17,775 bases of DNA from Euperipatoides rowelli (taxonomy: Eukaryota > Onychophora > Udeonychophora > Euonychophora > Peripatopsidae). The notes beneath the pieces were generated by a model, which saw only the letters and a program-made list of their open reading frames with translations, was not told the origin of the DNA and ran no database searches. The stretch lies in assembly GCA_003024985.2 (NCBI GenBank), contig PXIH01S0007619.1; one strand, given 5' to 3'. Below are positions 17,765 to 17,775 of the stretch, piece after piece (within the stretch, counting starts at the first letter, position 1; each line of letters starts with the position of its first letter). Made by a program: the position numbers and the translations under genes.

Positions 17765-17775
17765 CCCCCCCCCCC
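17765..17775. repeat. Poly-C run cut by the window edge
   Basis: At least eleven C end the sequence, after CCCCTC. If this is a true contig end, the tract is the likely reason the assembly stopped. Confidence 0.8.

Noticed and set aside
1-17775. CRISPR array, operon, phage or bacterial defence system
   Set aside because: There are no regularly spaced repeats with unique spacers, no dense coding, and the transposon types and microsatellites are those of animal nuclear DNA.

Overview
This window looks like non-coding nuclear DNA from an animal, most likely an invertebrate; I cannot name the species. It is strongly AT-rich, full of A and T runs, and carries long poly-C/poly-G tracts, simple repeats and many remnants of cut-and-paste DNA transposons. 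I see no intact protein-coding gene, rRNA or tRNA on either strand. All open frames are short, low in complexity or lie inside repeats. The only one with a recognisable protein motif is a minus-strand stretch near 4.8-5.1 kb. It has a Cys/His knuckle like the C-terminal end of non-LTR (LINE) reverse transcriptases, and is probably a dead fragment.

Layout. 1-231: two small inverted-repeat units and a perfect 19-bp-stem hairpin. 725-929: an 81-bp tandem repeat. 930-4390: AT-rich sequence with microsatellites, a 139-bp inverted-repeat element (2974-3112) and a C13A14 / G19 pair. 4391-4637: a textbook hAT-type miniature element with a perfect 8-bp target duplication. 4792-5180: the LINE-like fragment and a second hAT-type end. 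5343-5386: a GC-rich repeat whose relative lies at 12.5 kb. 5816-5856: another perfect hairpin. 6387-7077: a 685-bp PIF/Harbinger-like element with TTA on both sides.

9563-13535 is best read as one composite, non-autonomous PIF/Harbinger-like element of about 4 kb. It has related terminal inverted repeats, matching subterminal blocks and TTA on both sides. It contains an assembly scar with Ns and an exact 50-bp duplication (10370-10491), divergent internal repeat blocks on both strands, a hairpin cluster (11233-11323), a GC-rich insert with a 52-55-bp tandem repeat (12137-12575), and copies of a GATTAATCGG-rich element. A further copy of that last element lies at 14.5 kb. 13717-14947 holds a diverged direct repeat about 1.1 kb apart, and 16409-16649 is another miniature element. 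Its core matches the 81-bp tandem repeat at the other end of the window. The window ends in a poly-C run.

No genes act together here. What ties the window together is nested, short, non-autonomous transposons mobilised by at least two kinds of transposase (hAT and PIF/Harbinger), whose sources are elsewhere. The most interesting leads are the two TTA-flanked elements, whose flanks form inverted pairs; the shared core of the 81-bp satellite and the 16.4-kb element; the GATTAATCGG family; and an excess of the 7-mer TAGGCTA (18 copies by eye).
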